A stretch of 64,000 nt of DNA from positions 1 through 64,000 of the forward strand of contig NZ_JALIFP010000021.1 in assembly GCF_022867885.1 (NCBI RefSeq), written 5' to 3'. Below, piece after piece: positions 25,357 to 35,434 of the stretch (positions are counted from its first letter, which is position 1; each line of letters starts with the position of its first letter). The translations under genes were made by a program, and so were the position numbers. The stretch comes from Lederbergia sp. NSJ-179 (GTDB lineage: Bacteria > Bacillota > Bacilli > Bacillales > Bacillaceae_C). The notes under the pieces are model-generated. The model saw only the letters and a program-made list of their open reading frames with translations, had not been told where the DNA came from and ran no database searches.

Positions 25357-26193
25357 ATGGCACGTAAAATTTTTATCTTTATTCTATGTATTCTGGCTTT
25401 TTGGTTATTTTTAGAAGTGAATAATAATTGGTTACAGACAACCAAACATACGATTGAATCAGAAAAAATTCCGAAAGCCTTTGATGGCATGAAAATCATT
25501 CAAATCTCTGATTTACAAGATGCTACCTTTGGTGAGGGGCAATCTCGCTTGATTGATAAAATCGCTCAATATCAACCTGATTTGATTGTCATTACAGGGG
25601 ATCTGGTGGATAGTAATCGGTATGATTTATCAAACAGTTTAGACTTAATCGAGCAATTGACCAGCATGACGGATGTCTTTTTTGTTTTAGGTAATCACGA
25701 GGTGGCGGTCAATAAAGTAGACGAGATGACAGATACTCTCTCTTCCTATGGGGTTCATGTCCTGCGAAATCAAGCGATCAACTTAAAGAAGGACCATAAA
25801 TTGATCTCAATTGTCGGAGTAGATGACCCACTTATGAGGGGAAATGAAAGTCCAGACGAAGCGATGGAGAAAATGTTGGGAGAGGCACTTTCTTCCGTTC
25901 CAACAGGCGCCTATACGATCCTGCTTTCTCATCGTCCTGAACTAATAAATGTATACGCGGGGAAAAAAGTAAATCTTGTGTTTGCAGGTCATGCGCACGG
26001 TGGGCAAATGAGGTTACCGTTCATCGGGGGCTTGTTTGCGCCGGGGCAAGGTTGGCTGCCCAAATATACATCAGGTCAACATCAGCAAGGGGAAACCACA
26101 ATGATCGTCAGTCGAGGCTTGGGAAACAGTCTCATTCCTTACCGAATTTTCAATCGACCCGAAATCATTGCCGTCACATTGAAAAGTAGCTGA
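25357..26193 (+). CDS. membrane-anchored metallophosphoesterase (YkuE/YaeI-like)
   Basis: 278 residues. One N-terminal membrane anchor (IFIFILCILAFWLFL) and a calcineurin-like phosphoesterase domain: QISDLQD, GDLVDSNRYD, LGNHEV, SHRP, GHAHGGQMRLP. The family includes UDP-diacylglucosamine hydrolase-like and glycolipid-linked phosphoesterases. In the first metal motif the normal D-x-H is here D-x-Q (residues 51-53), so one metal ligand is changed while the others are kept. Enzyme may still bind two metals, or be altered. TTGAAGGGAT is the likely ribosome-binding region. Confidence 0.85.
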   Translation: MARKIFIFILCILAFWLFLEVNNNWLQTTKHTIESEKIPKAFDGMKIIQISDLQDATFGEGQSRLIDKIAQYQPDLIVITGDLVDSNRYDLSNSLDLIEQLTSMTDVFFVLGNHEVAVNKVDEMTDTLSSYGVHVLRNQAINLKKDHKLISIVGVDDPLMRGNESPDEAMEKMLGEALSSVPTGAYTILLSHRPELINVYAGKKVNLVFAGHAHGGQMRLPFIGGLFAPGQGWLPKYTSGQHQQGETTMIVSRGLGNSLIPYRIFNRPEIIAVTLKSS

Positions 26194-26254
26194 AGGGTAT
26201 AATTTCGTTACAAATAGGCAACCTTTTCTTTATAGGAAAAGGAGGTCGTTATCG

Positions 26255-26614
26255 ATGCTGAATGTCGTAATAAAAGTGATCGTCGTTCCGCTCATTTTAA
26301 TACTGGCATCAAGATTATTACCAAATGTTCATTTTCCCTATCTTTATCAACCGCTTGTGACAGGAGTTATATTGGCCATTGTCGGTTATTTATTGGAATT
26401 GGTCCTTTTGAAAAGAGGAACCTTTTGGATTAGTCTAGCTGTTGACTTTATTGTATCCTGGATATTTCTTTATACCTTTGTTTATTTTTTCCAAGGCGCC
26501 TATATTACAGCTTGGGGAACGATTTTAACAGCAGCCCTATTAACGGCTGTCGAATTTTTCATGCATCTCTGGTTAATTGGCTCAGGCAGAGCAAGAAAAG
26601 AACCTTCTCTTTAG
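26255..26614 (+). CDS. DUF2512 family membrane protein (YndM-like)
   Basis: 119 residues with four hydrophobic segments (VVIKVIVVPLILILA, VTGVILAIVGYLLELVLL, AVDFIVSWIFLYTFVYFF, TILTAALLTAVEFFMHLWLI). Matches the DUF2512 family found in spore formers, function unknown, often linked to sporulation. GAAAAGGAGGTCG precedes the ATG. Monocistronic. Confidence 0.8.
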   Translation: MLNVVIKVIVVPLILILASRLLPNVHFPYLYQPLVTGVILAIVGYLLELVLLKRGTFWISLAVDFIVSWIFLYTFVYFFQGAYITAWGTILTAALLTAVEFFMHLWLIGSGRARKEPSL

Positions 26615-26946
26615 AAAAAAATGGAGCAGTCCCGCAAGTACAGTCAACTGATTAGGCCTAACTCCTCGTTTGGGACAGCTCCGGTTGGATTATCCAATTT
26701 AATACCTTCATTGCTGATCACTTCCTTTTTATCATATAGATTTCCGAAAAGAGCGGTCTTTAAACCTAGCAGGGGAGAAGTAAAATAGCTGTCATAAAAT
26801 GTTGAAATAAGGGGTTGCCGAAAAAGATCATCGAAAACTATTTAGAGAGCATGACAAAACCTCCCTTTACCTGACAGTTTTAGAGAGAGGAGATAGGGCG
26901 TTTTTCATGGAACTTATGATTAACGCAAAAAAACGGGAGGGATTCG
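26615..26946 (+). other. non-coding gap with imperfect inverted repeat
   Basis: GGAGCAGTCCC (26623-26633) is nearly complementary to GGGACAGCTCC (26672-26682), one central mismatch, spaced by 38 nt, without a T-run. The rest shows no gene. AACGGGAGGG at 26932 is the ribosome-binding site for the next gene. Confidence 0.4.
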
Positions 26947-27444
26947 GTGAATCAGCACATTTTTACAACAGAGGCGGCGAAAAGATTAGGAATAGGGGTG
27001 AGCACCCTTAGAAAGTATGCGGCATTATTAGAAGCCAAAGGTTATACATTTGAACGGGGAGCTAATAATGGACGGATTTTTGAAGAAAAGGATCTTACTC
27101 TTTTAGAGACGATATTGCGAAGAATGGAGGAGGAAGGGATAGCAGTAGAAGCAGCGATTGCAACAGTGGTGGACAAACCAAGTCAAGCAGCTCCAACCCC
27201 ATCCGTTCAACCAACGGATTTAAACAATTTTATCGCGCAAATCAAAGAACTAGAAACGCAGCAGGCATCCCTTACAGAAATGAATCGACATCTTGTCAAA
27301 CAGGTGGAAATTTTGACAGAAAAAATAGAAGAGAGAGAAAGAGATCAACAATTATTTCGTTTAATCGAAGAATCTCGAAAAAAGAAGAAAAGAAAGGGCA
27401 TCACCTTTCTAGGACCGTTTACCCAACTAGCAGGAAAAAGGTAA
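26947..27444 (+). CDS. MerR-like HTH / coiled-coil protein (RacA or DUF3967 type)
   Basis: 165 residues, GTG start at 26947 behind GGGAGGG. Residues 5-60 form a MerR-type helix-turn-helix (FTTEAAKRLGIGVSTLRKYAALLEAKGYTF). A low-complexity linker with prolines leads to a coiled coil (about 95-145, QIKELETQQASLTEMNRHLVKQ...) and a strongly basic tail ESRKKKKRKG followed by a hydrophobic end. The layout resembles RacA, the axial-filament/pole-anchoring protein, and DUF3967 proteins. It may bind DNA and oligomerise; whether it is a transcription factor or chromosome organiser is open. Confidence 0.7.
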   Translation: MNQHIFTTEAAKRLGIGVSTLRKYAALLEAKGYTFERGANNGRIFEEKDLTLLETILRRMEEEGIAVEAAIATVVDKPSQAAPTPSVQPTDLNNFIAQIKELETQQASLTEMNRHLVKQVEILTEKIEERERDQQLFRLIEESRKKKKRKGITFLGPFTQLAGKR

Positions 27445-27658
27445 AATGGAAGAACGATAAACCATTTTCGCATCGCCAAGAAAGCAAATGTCCAAAAGGC
27501 TCACTTTCCTTCATGGAGAGGAGCTTATTTTTTTCTCCTGTTTTGTCATTTCTTTCAATATTTGCGGTTATTTTCATGGAAGATGGGTAAATTATTAAAA
27601 GTACAGACAAAATAGTTGACAAATTCATTACGCTTTAAAAAAACAATATACAGTAGCT

Positions 27659-27686
27659 TGAAATTGAGGTAAAATATAGGTAAGAT
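27659..27686 (+). promoter_or_regulatory. candidate sigma-A promoter for 49-residue ORF
   Basis: TTGAAA (27659-27664), 16-nt spacer, TAAGAT (27681-27686), 27 nt before the TTG start at 27713. A TTGACA at 27616 has no matching -10 at normal spacing. Confidence 0.4.
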
Positions 27687-27712
27687 GTCAAATCTTAAAG
27701 AGGTGGATCTTC

Positions 27713-27862
27713 TTGCAAAGAGATCATGACCAACTACAGAAAATTATATGTAGTCTATCGGAGATTGGTGTGAAAATATCGAAAACGAAGTCTCGACTTG
27801 AACTAAGCAAGGTTGTTGATAATGTCGAGAGACTTCGAAACTATCCTGAACTTCATTCTTAA
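27713..27862 (+). CDS. small 49-residue protein, TTG start
   Basis: TTG at 27713 with AAAGAGGTGGATC upstream. The product starts MQRDHDQLQKIICSLSEIGV and ends NVERLRNYPELHS. It is helical and charged and has one cysteine; no family is recognised. A promoter-like sequence lies upstream and a strong terminator downstream, and 268 nt separate it from the previous gene, all favouring a real small gene. Function unknown. Confidence 0.5.
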   Translation: MQRDHDQLQKIICSLSEIGVKISKTKSRLELSKVVDNVERLRNYPELHS

Positions 27863-27924
27863 GAGGAAATAAACTGGGCATAAATCAAGAAATGTCTAGT
27901 TTATTTTTTATGTAATCAACATTT

Positions 27925-27971
27925 AAAAGGGCAACCGGAAAAATCAGCTTTTCACTTCCGGTGTGCCCTTT
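27925..27971. terminator. bidirectional terminator
   Basis: AAAAGGGC-AA-CCGGAA pairs with TTCCGG-TGT-GCCCTTTT around a short loop, with A-runs on one side and T-runs on the other, so it serves both the small plus-strand gene and the convergent CNNM gene. Confidence 0.85.
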
Positions 27972-27976
27972 TATCA

Positions 27977-29278
27977 CTAGGTATTTGTCGGTTTTTGTAC
28001 TTCCACAATACTAATGTGAGAGCCTTCCATCGAATGGACTTGAAATTGGTATCCCTCCGCTTCAATGATATCTCCCTCTCGTAGATCATATTTTTGCGTT
28101 AGCAACCATCCTCCAATGGTATCGACCTCATCGTCTAATAAATGAATCCCTAGTAGTGCATTTACTTCCTCGATAAGTAGTTTGGCTTCAAACAAATAAT
28201 GATCTTCCGCAATTTTCCGAATCTCTGGTAGTTCCTCTGAATCAAACTCATCCCTAATTTCACCCACAATTTCTTCAAGAATATCCTCTACCGTAATAAT
28301 CCCGGCTGTCCCACCATATTCATCCAATAAAACGGCCATATGTGTACGTTCTTTCTGCATTTTCACTAATAAGCTTTGGATAGGGATCGTCTCAATCACA
28401 CGGATAATTGGTTTGACATAGGGCATAATCGGTTCATCTCCATGACAATCGCCATGAATACAGTCTGTTAGAAACTCTTTAACATTCACGACCCCAATGA
28501 TTGAATCCTTATCTCCATCTATGACCGGATAGCGAGTAAATCTTTCATGCTTGATCGTTTCGATAATTTCCTCTATGGAAGCCGATTTTTCAATTGTATA
28601 AACTTCGACTCTCGGTACCATAATTTCTTTTGCAATCCGATTGTCAAATTCAAATATTTTATTTACATAACGGTATTCGGATTGATTAATTTCTCCACTT
28701 TTTAGACTTTCTGACAGGATGATTCTAAGTTCCTCTTCGGAGTGGGCAATTTCAGTCTCGGAAGAATGCTCAAATCCAAATAACTTCACAATAAATCGTG
28801 CGGAATGATTAAGTACCCAAATAAACGGATACATGACTTTATAGAAAAAAATAAGGGGGCCTGCAACGGTTAAAGTGACTTTCTCTGCTTTTTGAATAGC
28901 GATTGTCTTAGGTGCAAGTTCTCCAACAACTACATTTAAAAAAGTAATAATAGTAAAGGCAAGAATAAAAGAAATAATTTTCACCAAAGAATCGGACAGA
29001 TTCATTTTTTCAAATACAGGTCGAAATAGGGATTGCACAGTAGGTTCACCAAGCCAACCTAATCCGAGTGCAGCAACCGTAATTCCAAGTTGGGTAGCGG
29101 ATAAATAGCCATCTAAATTAGATAATAATTTTTTAGCTGTGACAGCTTTTGAATTTCCCTCTGCAATCAATTGATCAATTCTAGAGCTGCGAACTTTCAC
29201 AATCGCAAATTCAGAAGCAACGAAAAAAGCCGTTAAGGCAATTAAAAATAGGACAAGAACAATATTTAAAAAGAGCAA
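27977..29278 (-). CDS. CNNM/CorC (HlyC) family transporter-like protein
   Basis: 433 residues: DUF21 membrane domain (1-200, [30 protein letters not shown]), two CBS domains (about 215-340, [56 protein letters not shown]) and a C-terminal CorC/HlyC domain (350-425). Related to MpfA/YhdP and YqhB, implicated in magnesium export. Often misnamed hemolysin. The start ATG is at 29278. It convergently faces the 49-residue ORF. Upstream lie two palindromic repeats. Confidence 0.92.
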   Translation of the reverse strand: MLFLNIVLVLFLIALTAFFVASEFAIVKVRSSRIDQLIAEGNSKAVTAKKLLSNLDGYLSATQLGITVAALGLGWLGEPTVQSLFRPVFEKMNLSDSLVKIISFILAFTIITFLNVVVGELAPKTIAIQKAEKVTLTVAGPLIFFYKVMYPFIWVLNHSARFIVKLFGFEHSSETEIAHSEEELRIILSESLKSGEINQSEYRYVNKIFEFDNRIAKEIMVPRVEVYTIEKSASIEEIIETIKHERFTRYPVIDGDKDSIIGVVNVKEFLTDCIHGDCHGDEPIMPYVKPIIRVIETIPIQSLLVKMQKERTHMAVLLDEYGGTAGIITVEDILEEIVGEIRDEFDSEELPEIRKIAEDHYLFEAKLLIEEVNALLGIHLLDDEVDTIGGWLLTQKYDLREGDIIEAEGYQFQVHSMEGSHISIVEVQKPTNT

Positions 29279-29436
29279 TGGAGTATCTTGCCTTCACACG
29301 CAACTAGGCGTTTGAAGCAAGATTTCACCTCCCCTAATCCAAGGTTTCGTTCTTCTTACTTTACCCAAAAAAGAAGGCTTCAATCAGCAGAATATGTTTT
29401 AATGGTTTGAACTCCCCCTTCAATGCCTCAAACCCC

Positions 29437-29574
29437 TTCCGCTTTTCTTTGTCCTGCTCCAGACGGCAGGGGCTCGAGGTCAAATAACCCTGAACTACGA
29501 AGGGGAAATTCACCCTTCTTTAGTTCAGGAACATTTGCTTGTCGCCCCTAAACAGCCGTCTTCCGCTTTTCCTT
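29437..29574 (+). repeat. palindromic dispersed repeat, copy 1
   Basis: Bounded by TTCCGCTTTTC at both ends. Inside: GGCTCGAGGTCAAATAACCC, then a hairpin CTGAACTA...TAGTTCAG, then GAACATTTGCTTGTCG. These blocks recur at 35033, 38072, 38295 and 60346. The intervening loop sequence differs between copies while the stem is preserved, as expected of a folded element. Confidence 0.8.
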
Positions 29575-29718
29575 GTCTAGCTCCAGCGCCTAGCGACTAG
29601 CAAATTTACGCCTTCTTCCTACGATAAGTCAACATCGGCTCATTCTTCGCCGTGTTTCCTTTATCTAGTCAGAAGTCTTTAAATTTGTACGTCGCTGAAC
29701 AGGCGCTTCCGCTTTTCT
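29571..29718 (+). repeat. palindromic dispersed repeat, copy 2 (divergent)
   Basis: Head-to-tail with copy 1. TTGTCTAGCTCCAGCGCCTAG at the left and GCTGAACAGGCGCTTCCGCTTTTC at the right match the family ends; the interior is different, with GACTAG...AAATTT arms facing AAATTTG...CTAGTC. The gap 29279-29829 otherwise holds only the promoter region of the next gene (29720-29829). Confidence 0.6.
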
Positions 29719-29829
29719 AATCAAAACGATACATAATTGTAATGTAGGCTTGACTGCCTACATGATATAATGAGTCGTATCTAATACGGTTGTGATAAAA
29801 GTTCACCTAGAGAGATGGGGGGTTGTTTT

Positions 29830-30615
29830 TTGAATAATCCTATAAGAGATCAAGAAATTATTTATGTCCATATGAACCATTCTGATCGTTTTGTTATTTC
29901 TTCAGGTATTTCCTTTTCTGACTTTATAGATGGAATTTCCGTGGATTTATCCAATCTTTTGTTAATCCGCCATAAGTTTGAGGAAGGACATTTTAATATG
30001 CATATGCTGCTTGATTATGTAGATCAAGATATGCTGAAGAAGATTTCAGCCGCCGAAGTGAAGAATTATGGCGATTTTTGCTGGATAGATTTTACGGATG
30101 AAGAACAACTTAATCAGTTAAGTGGACAGGAAATAGCTGAAATTTTATATATGGGCCATTTTAAGGATCATTTAAAGCAACCTTTCTATCGAAAACTTGG
30201 CAATCAATTTGTTTATTTGACCGGTGACGATGGCTGGTTGAATAAAACTTATTACCAATCATGGGAACCTTTTTTTACAATGCTCGGGTCAGTCATTGCC
30301 AAGAAAATGATGAATCAAAGGGAGATCGGTTTTTTAAATTTTCGTAAGAAAAGGAGATTATCACCTATACCTGGAGAAATTCTTCATTCTTTTATGGATG
30401 ATATGAAAGAGGGAATCGTTATTTCGCTTGGAAAGTCGAACCGTAATCGTTCCGTGCTAGAGATCCCGATTTGGCTGGTTGGAGATTTTTATGATATGGA
30501 TACAATGACGACAGAATATGAATTGATAATGGAAACCAATCAACCAGATGGTAAGCTTGTTTTGGATCGAAAAACTGGGGAATGGCAGGCCTTAACCAAA
30601 TATGTAGTGAAATGA
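29830..30615 (+). CDS. conserved Bacillus protein of unknown function
   Basis: 261 residues from the TTG at 29830, which has GATGGGGGG at good distance; an ATG at 29815 is in frame but lies within that site. Soluble, with FVISSGISFSDFIDGI, GDFCWIDFTDEEQLNQLSGQEIAEILYMGH, GDDGWLNKTYYQSWEPFFTMLG and FRKKRRLSPIPGEIL. I recall similar Bacillus proteins that carry the misleading name oxalate:formate antiporter; there are no membrane segments here. Function unknown. A terminator follows at 30677. Confidence 0.7.
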   Translation: MNNPIRDQEIIYVHMNHSDRFVISSGISFSDFIDGISVDLSNLLLIRHKFEEGHFNMHMLLDYVDQDMLKKISAAEVKNYGDFCWIDFTDEEQLNQLSGQEIAEILYMGHFKDHLKQPFYRKLGNQFVYLTGDDGWLNKTYYQSWEPFFTMLGSVIAKKMMNQREIGFLNFRKKRRLSPIPGEILHSFMDDMKEGIVISLGKSNRNRSVLEIPIWLVGDFYDMDTMTTEYELIMETNQPDGKLVLDRKTGEWQALTKYVVK

Positions 30616-30676
30616 CCCTTCAGCAATGTTCAAATCGGAGTGCTTTTGTCGAAATTTTGTTTACGGCAAAGAGAGA

Positions 30677-30713
30677 ATGTGGAACTACCTTATGGTGGTT
30701 CCACATTTTTTAG
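30677..30713 (+). terminator. rho-independent terminator
   Basis: AATGTGGAACTACC pairs with GGTGGTTCCACATT (one mismatch) over a TTA loop, followed by TTTT. Ends the preceding transcript. Confidence 0.85.
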
Positions 30714-30837
30714 AATATAGCGGTACGCCTCAATATTCCGCCCATATACTATTAACACGCACGATTAGAAAATATTTAGTTATGGCTTTGGATCCATGGT
30801 AAAATAGATGACATATATACATGATGGAGGATTTTTA

Positions 30838-31914
30838 ATGAAAATTAATCTTTGTTTATTATATGGTGGTAAGTCAGCAGAACATGAAGTTTCTCTACAA
30901 ACAGCAAAAGCTGTGATTCAGGCTCTGGATACAAGTAAATTTTCCATTCATCCGATCTTTATTACAAAGGAAGGGGCTTGGAGAAAGGGACCAGAGCTTT
31001 TAGAACCTGTCGAGACAGTTCGGGAGCTTGAATATGAACAAACCGGTCAGGAGGTGGGTCCCAACGCCTTAGCAACTATACTTTCCCCTAAGGATAATCG
31101 CACTTTTGATGTTGTTTTTCCATTATTGCATGGTCCAAATGGGGAAGATGGTACTGTACAGGGAATGCTGGAGCTCTTGAATATCCCTTATGTTGGGAAT
31201 GGTGTACTCTCCTCCTCGGCAGGAATGGATAAGGTTATTATGAAAAATTTATTTGCCCAAGAAGGATTGGATCAAGTGAACTATACTTGGTTCACTCGAA
31301 GTACATGGGAAGCTTCCCCAGATCGCGCTTATGAACAAGTTGAGAGGGAGATTCACTATCCTTGCTTTGTAAAACCTGCTAATCTAGGCTCCAGTGTGGG
31401 GATTAGTAAATGTGAAAATCGGGAAGAGTTGAGTGCCGCTTTTTCTGAGGCCTTCCGATACGACAGAAGAATTATTATTGAAGAAGGTGTATCCGCAAGG
31501 GAAATTGAAGTGGGCTTACTGGGGAATGATTTTCCAGAATGCTCGGTTGCAGGAGAAATTGCTCCGAAAAGCGAATTTTATGATTATCAAGCCAAATATT
31601 CTGATGGAAATACAGATCTTATAATTCCAGCGGATATTCCGGCTGAACAGTATACAGAAATACGAAATATGGCGACTAGAGCTTTCCGGGCCTTGGATTG
31701 TGCCGGTCTTGTACGGGCAGACTTCTTTATTACCAATGAGGGAAGAACCTTAATTAATGAAGTGAATACCATGCCAGGATTTACTCCAGTTAGTATGTTC
31801 CCGCTACTTTGGAAACATACGGGGCTTGATTATCCCGCATTGATCGAACGTCTCGTTCACCTTGCACTAGAAAGACATGATGAAAAACAAAAGATTACTC
31901 ATACATTTTTTTAA
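30838..31914 (+). CDS. ddl: D-alanine--D-alanine ligase
   Basis: 358 residues from the ATG at 30838 with TGGAGGA upstream. ATP-grasp enzyme making D-Ala-D-Ala for peptidoglycan. [18 protein letters not shown] at the N-terminus, [40 protein letters not shown] and the metal-binding [16 protein letters not shown] are all present; the longer omega-loop places it with the DdlA-type group. Followed 68 nt later by murF, as in B. subtilis. Confidence 0.95.
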   Translation: MKINLCLLYGGKSAEHEVSLQTAKAVIQALDTSKFSIHPIFITKEGAWRKGPELLEPVETVRELEYEQTGQEVGPNALATILSPKDNRTFDVVFPLLHGPNGEDGTVQGMLELLNIPYVGNGVLSSSAGMDKVIMKNLFAQEGLDQVNYTWFTRSTWEASPDRAYEQVEREIHYPCFVKPANLGSSVGISKCENREELSAAFSEAFRYDRRIIIEEGVSAREIEVGLLGNDFPECSVAGEIAPKSEFYDYQAKYSDGNTDLIIPADIPAEQYTEIRNMATRAFRALDCAGLVRADFFITNEGRTLINEVNTMPGFTPVSMFPLLWKHTGLDYPALIERLVHLALERHDEKQKITHTFF

Positions 31915-31982
31915 CAAAAATACTACTAGCTGTCCTAGGCATAGTGTAGCAGAGGACAGCCTGCTTTATTGGAGGGATTTGT

Positions 31983-33359
31983 GTGATTCAACGAACAATC
32001 GAACAATTAGCATCGATGATGAGTGTAGAAAATGATGTGACAAAGTATAAAGACCATTCCATCAAAGGGATTGCTTTTGATACGCGGATGATGGAGGAAG
32101 GCAATTTATTTGTCCCTTTAAAAGGGGAAAACGCAGATGGGCATCAATATGTGGAGAATGCGATTGCGAAAGGGGCAGGGGCTGTTTTATGGCAAAAGGA
32201 CATGCCTTATCCACCTGAGGAACTGCCAGTTTTGATGGTAAAGGACACTTTGGTAGCCTTACAAGAACTTGCCCATTCTTATCGAAAACAAATACCTGTA
32301 AAAGTCATTGGAATTACCGGTAGTAATGGGAAAACAACGTCAAAAGATATTGCGGCAGCCGTTTTTTCACAAGAATATCGAGTTCATAAAACAATGGGGA
32401 ATTTTAATAATCATATTGGCTTGCCGTATACATTATTGTCAATGGAAGAAGATACCGAGGTAGCTATTCTTGAAATGGGAATGAGTAGTAAAGGAGAGAT
32501 ATCCCTACTTTCTAAAATTGCTGAACCTGATGTAGCGATTATTACAAATATTGGTGAAGCACATTTACAAGATCTAGGTTCAAGAGAAGCGATTTCTGAG
32601 GCGAAATTCGAAATTACGGATGGACTTTCACAGAATGGTTTGCTCATTATTCCTGGAGAGGAGCCGTTATTACATAATAAAATCACTAATCTTCAACAAA
32701 TTCGCATCCAAACATTTGGAGAAACAGGTAGCAATGATGTCTATCCCGAAAAGATTCGAATGGATGAAACGGGTAGTGAATTTACAATCCCCTCCTTTAA
32801 GGAAGACGTCCTTTTTCTCCCCATTCCTGGCAAACATAATGTTTTGAATGCTCTAGCGGTTTTCTTGGCAGCGAAAGATTTTACTATTCCGTATTCTTCG
32901 ATCAAAGCAGGTTTGAAATCTGCAGAATTGTCTAATATGAGAATGGAATGGCATGAGGGGATGAAAGGGACAAAAATTTTAAATGATGCTTATAATGCGA
33001 GTCCAACCTCCATGAGAGCGGTGCTTTCCATGTTTGCAGATATGGGGGGAGATCGTGATAGAATTGTCGTCTTAGGTGACATGCTTGAACTTGGTGAGCA
33101 TGAAAAGGAATACCATCAGCAGCTTGGGATGGAGTTAAACCCTGAGAGCATTAAATACGTTTTTATTTATGGAAAGCTTGGAAAATATATAGCAGAAGGA
33201 GCCTTAAAACATTTTTCGCGAGATAGGGTCTTTGACTTTACCGAGAAAAGCGAATTGATTAAGCGATTAACGGAAAAAATAAAGGGAAATGAGTATATTC
33301 TTTTTAAAGGCTCGCGCGGAGTGAAATTGGAAGAGGTAATAGAAGCACTAGAAAAGTAA
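31983..33359 (+). CDS. murF: UDP-N-acetylmuramoyl-tripeptide--D-alanyl-D-alanine ligase
   Basis: 458 residues, GTG start with GGAGGGATTT upstream. Adds the D-Ala-D-Ala made by Ddl to the UDP-MurNAc-tripeptide in the cytoplasm. Mur ligase ATP site GITGSNGKTTSKD at residues about 107-119, TMGNFNNHIGLPYTLL, EMGMSSKGEI, NDAYNASPTSMRA and VLGDMLELGE. Normal length. Likely co-transcribed with ddl. Confidence 0.96.
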   Translation: MIQRTIEQLASMMSVENDVTKYKDHSIKGIAFDTRMMEEGNLFVPLKGENADGHQYVENAIAKGAGAVLWQKDMPYPPEELPVLMVKDTLVALQELAHSYRKQIPVKVIGITGSNGKTTSKDIAAAVFSQEYRVHKTMGNFNNHIGLPYTLLSMEEDTEVAILEMGMSSKGEISLLSKIAEPDVAIITNIGEAHLQDLGSREAISEAKFEITDGLSQNGLLIIPGEEPLLHNKITNLQQIRIQTFGETGSNDVYPEKIRMDETGSEFTIPSFKEDVLFLPIPGKHNVLNALAVFLAAKDFTIPYSSIKAGLKSAELSNMRMEWHEGMKGTKILNDAYNASPTSMRAVLSMFADMGGDRDRIVVLGDMLELGEHEKEYHQQLGMELNPESIKYVFIYGKLGKYIAEGALKHFSRDRVFDFTEKSELIKRLTEKIKGNEYILFKGSRGVKLEEVIEALEK

Positions 33360-33589
33360 ATCAAGAAGAGAACTTTAGGAATGTAGTAGGTGCAAAAATT
33401 CAATTAGTAGAAAATTTCCTTTACGTAAAATTGTATTCAAAAACATTTAGTGATAGAATTATGAACATCGTTTACAATTTTTTTGCATTGAACCATGTTC
33501 TTAGGATGTTTTTGGGCAAAGGGACTGGGAAATAGAAGTAGTGAGACGACATGTCTCAATTTGAAGGAATCAAAGGAGATTGAGAAGCA

Positions 33590-35032
33590 TTGACGAAGTT
33601 TGCAGAATTGAATATAAGCCCTGCTCTTTTAAAAGCAGTTAATCGAATGGGCTTTGAAGAAGCAACACCGATACAAGTAAAGACCATTCCATTAAGTATG
33701 CAAGGAAAGGACTTAATAGGGCAGGCGCAAACTGGTACAGGTAAAACTGCGGCATTCGGTATTCCATTGATCGAAAAGCTTGATGTGAGAAGCCCGCATG
33801 TGCAAGGAATTATTATTGCCCCTACGAGGGAGTTGGCAATACAAGTATCAGAAGAATTATTTAAAATTGGGAGAGACGCTCGTGCCCGTGTTTTGGCCGT
33901 TTATGGAGGTTCCGATATTCAACGGCAAATTCGTGCATTGAAAAAAGGTCCGCATATTATTGTAGGAACTCCTGGGCGGATCTTGGATCATATTAAGCGC
34001 AAAACATTAAAACTGGATAAAGTCCAAACGCTTGTGTTGGATGAAGCCGATGAGATGCTTAATATGGGATTCATTGACGATATCGAATCGATTTTAGAAA
34101 GTGTTCCGGATGACAGACAAACATTGTTGTTTTCCGCAACAATGCCTAATCCAATACGTAAAATTGCAGAACGATTTATGAAATCCCCAGAAACGATCCG
34201 GGTAGAAGCCAAAGAAATGACAGTTCCATCGATTGAACAATATTTTGTTAAGGTTCATGAAAGGGAAAAATTCGACGTATTGGCACGTCTCATTGATGTT
34301 CAGTCACCTGAACTTGCGATTGTCTTTGGTCGTACAAAACGACGTGTGGATGAATTGTCTAACGCCCTAACACTTAGAGGCTATGCCGCAGAGGGTATCC
34401 ACGGCGACCTTAGCCAAGCGAAGCGTTTATCGGTTTTAAGAAAATTTAAAGATGGAAAAATCGATGTGCTCGTGGCGACAGATGTAGCAGCTCGTGGCCT
34501 GGATATTTCAGGTGTGACCCATGTGTATAATTATGATATTCCACAAGATCCTGAGAGCTATGTTCACCGAATTGGCCGGACCGGACGTGCGGGAAAAGAG
34601 GGAATGGCGATTACCTTCGTAAGTCCGCGTGAAATGGGGTATCTTCGAATTGTGGAGCAAACAACGAAAAAACGGATGCAACCAATGCGCCCGCCAACTT
34701 GGAATGAAGCATTAGAGGGTCAACAACGCATGACTATGGAAAAAATAGAAGAAGTCATTAAAGAAGGAAACTTCGATGAATATAAAGCAGTAGCGAATGA
34801 ACTTCTTACTGAATATCAAGATGCTGTCTCCATTGTAGCAGCGGCTTTAAAAACAATTACAAAAGAACCCGATAAAACACCGGTTCATATTACGGAAGAA
34901 CGACCACTTCCATCCAAACGAGATTCTTATCGTGGTGGCGGTGGAGGCGGCAATCGCAACCGCCGTGGAAAATCTGGCCCGCAATCCTATAAGGGCAACC
35001 GCAAGCCCCAACGCCGCACTGGGCGTCGTTAA
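33590..35032 (+). CDS. cshA: DEAD-box RNA helicase
   Basis: 480 residues, TTG start with GGAGATTGAGAAGCA in front; 230 nt of non-coding sequence precedes it. Q motif (FEEATPIQ), [33 protein letters not shown] and [11 protein letters not shown] are intact. A Gly/Arg-rich tail ([18 protein letters not shown]) binds RNA. CshA is the main ribosome-biogenesis and RNA-turnover helicase of Bacillus. The stop TAA directly abuts a palindromic repeat. Confidence 0.94.
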   Translation: MTKFAELNISPALLKAVNRMGFEEATPIQVKTIPLSMQGKDLIGQAQTGTGKTAAFGIPLIEKLDVRSPHVQGIIIAPTRELAIQVSEELFKIGRDARARVLAVYGGSDIQRQIRALKKGPHIIVGTPGRILDHIKRKTLKLDKVQTLVLDEADEMLNMGFIDDIESILESVPDDRQTLLFSATMPNPIRKIAERFMKSPETIRVEAKEMTVPSIEQYFVKVHEREKFDVLARLIDVQSPELAIVFGRTKRRVDELSNALTLRGYAAEGIHGDLSQAKRLSVLRKFKDGKIDVLVATDVAARGLDISGVTHVYNYDIPQDPESYVHRIGRTGRAGKEGMAITFVSPREMGYLRIVEQTTKKRMQPMRPPTWNEALEGQQRMTMEKIEEVIKEGNFDEYKAVANELLTEYQDAVSIVAAALKTITKEPDKTPVHITEERPLPSKRDSYRGGGGGGNRNRRGKSGPQSYKGNRKPQRRTGRR

Positions 35033-35174
35033 TCCGAAAAGCGGAAGACGGCTGCATAGGAGCGACAGTCAAATGTTCCTGAACCTAGGAAGGGCGGTTT
35101 TTCCCTTCCAAGGTACAGGGTTATTTGACCTCGAGCTCCTGCCGTCTGTAGCTAGACAATCCGAAAAGCGGAAA
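35033..35174 (-). repeat. palindromic dispersed repeat, copy 3
   Basis: Inverse orientation relative to the other copies: AATCCGAAAAGCGGAA at both ends, GGTTATTTGACCTCGAG inside, and a hairpin GAACCTAGGAAGGG/CCCTTCCAAGGT. It begins at the last bases of the cshA stop codon. Confidence 0.8.
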
Positions 35175-35270
35175 TTAAAATAGAAAAATGGCCTTTCAAA
35201 GAATATTCTCGCTAAAAAATAGTAAGCGATCGTGAACCAAATCACAGTCCTCTGTGCCTAAAATGGTTTA

Positions 35271-35302
35271 AAAAAGCAATCGGACCAGCCGGTTGCTTTT
35301 TT
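35271..35302 (+). terminator. terminator in the cshA-ydbS gap
   Basis: AAAGCAATCGG pairs with CCGGTTGCTTT (one mismatch) over a short loop, followed by a T-run. The rest of 35184-35434 has no gene. Confidence 0.75.
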
Positions 35303-35434
35303 TAATCCAAGTAGCAAAGAAATACATAAGCGTCTTCTTACAAATAAGCTAAATGAATGAAAATGATGAATAACTTGAAACTATATTCCACAGGGGAACG
35401 TATAGATAGATGACGAAGAAAGGAAGGATCTCAA

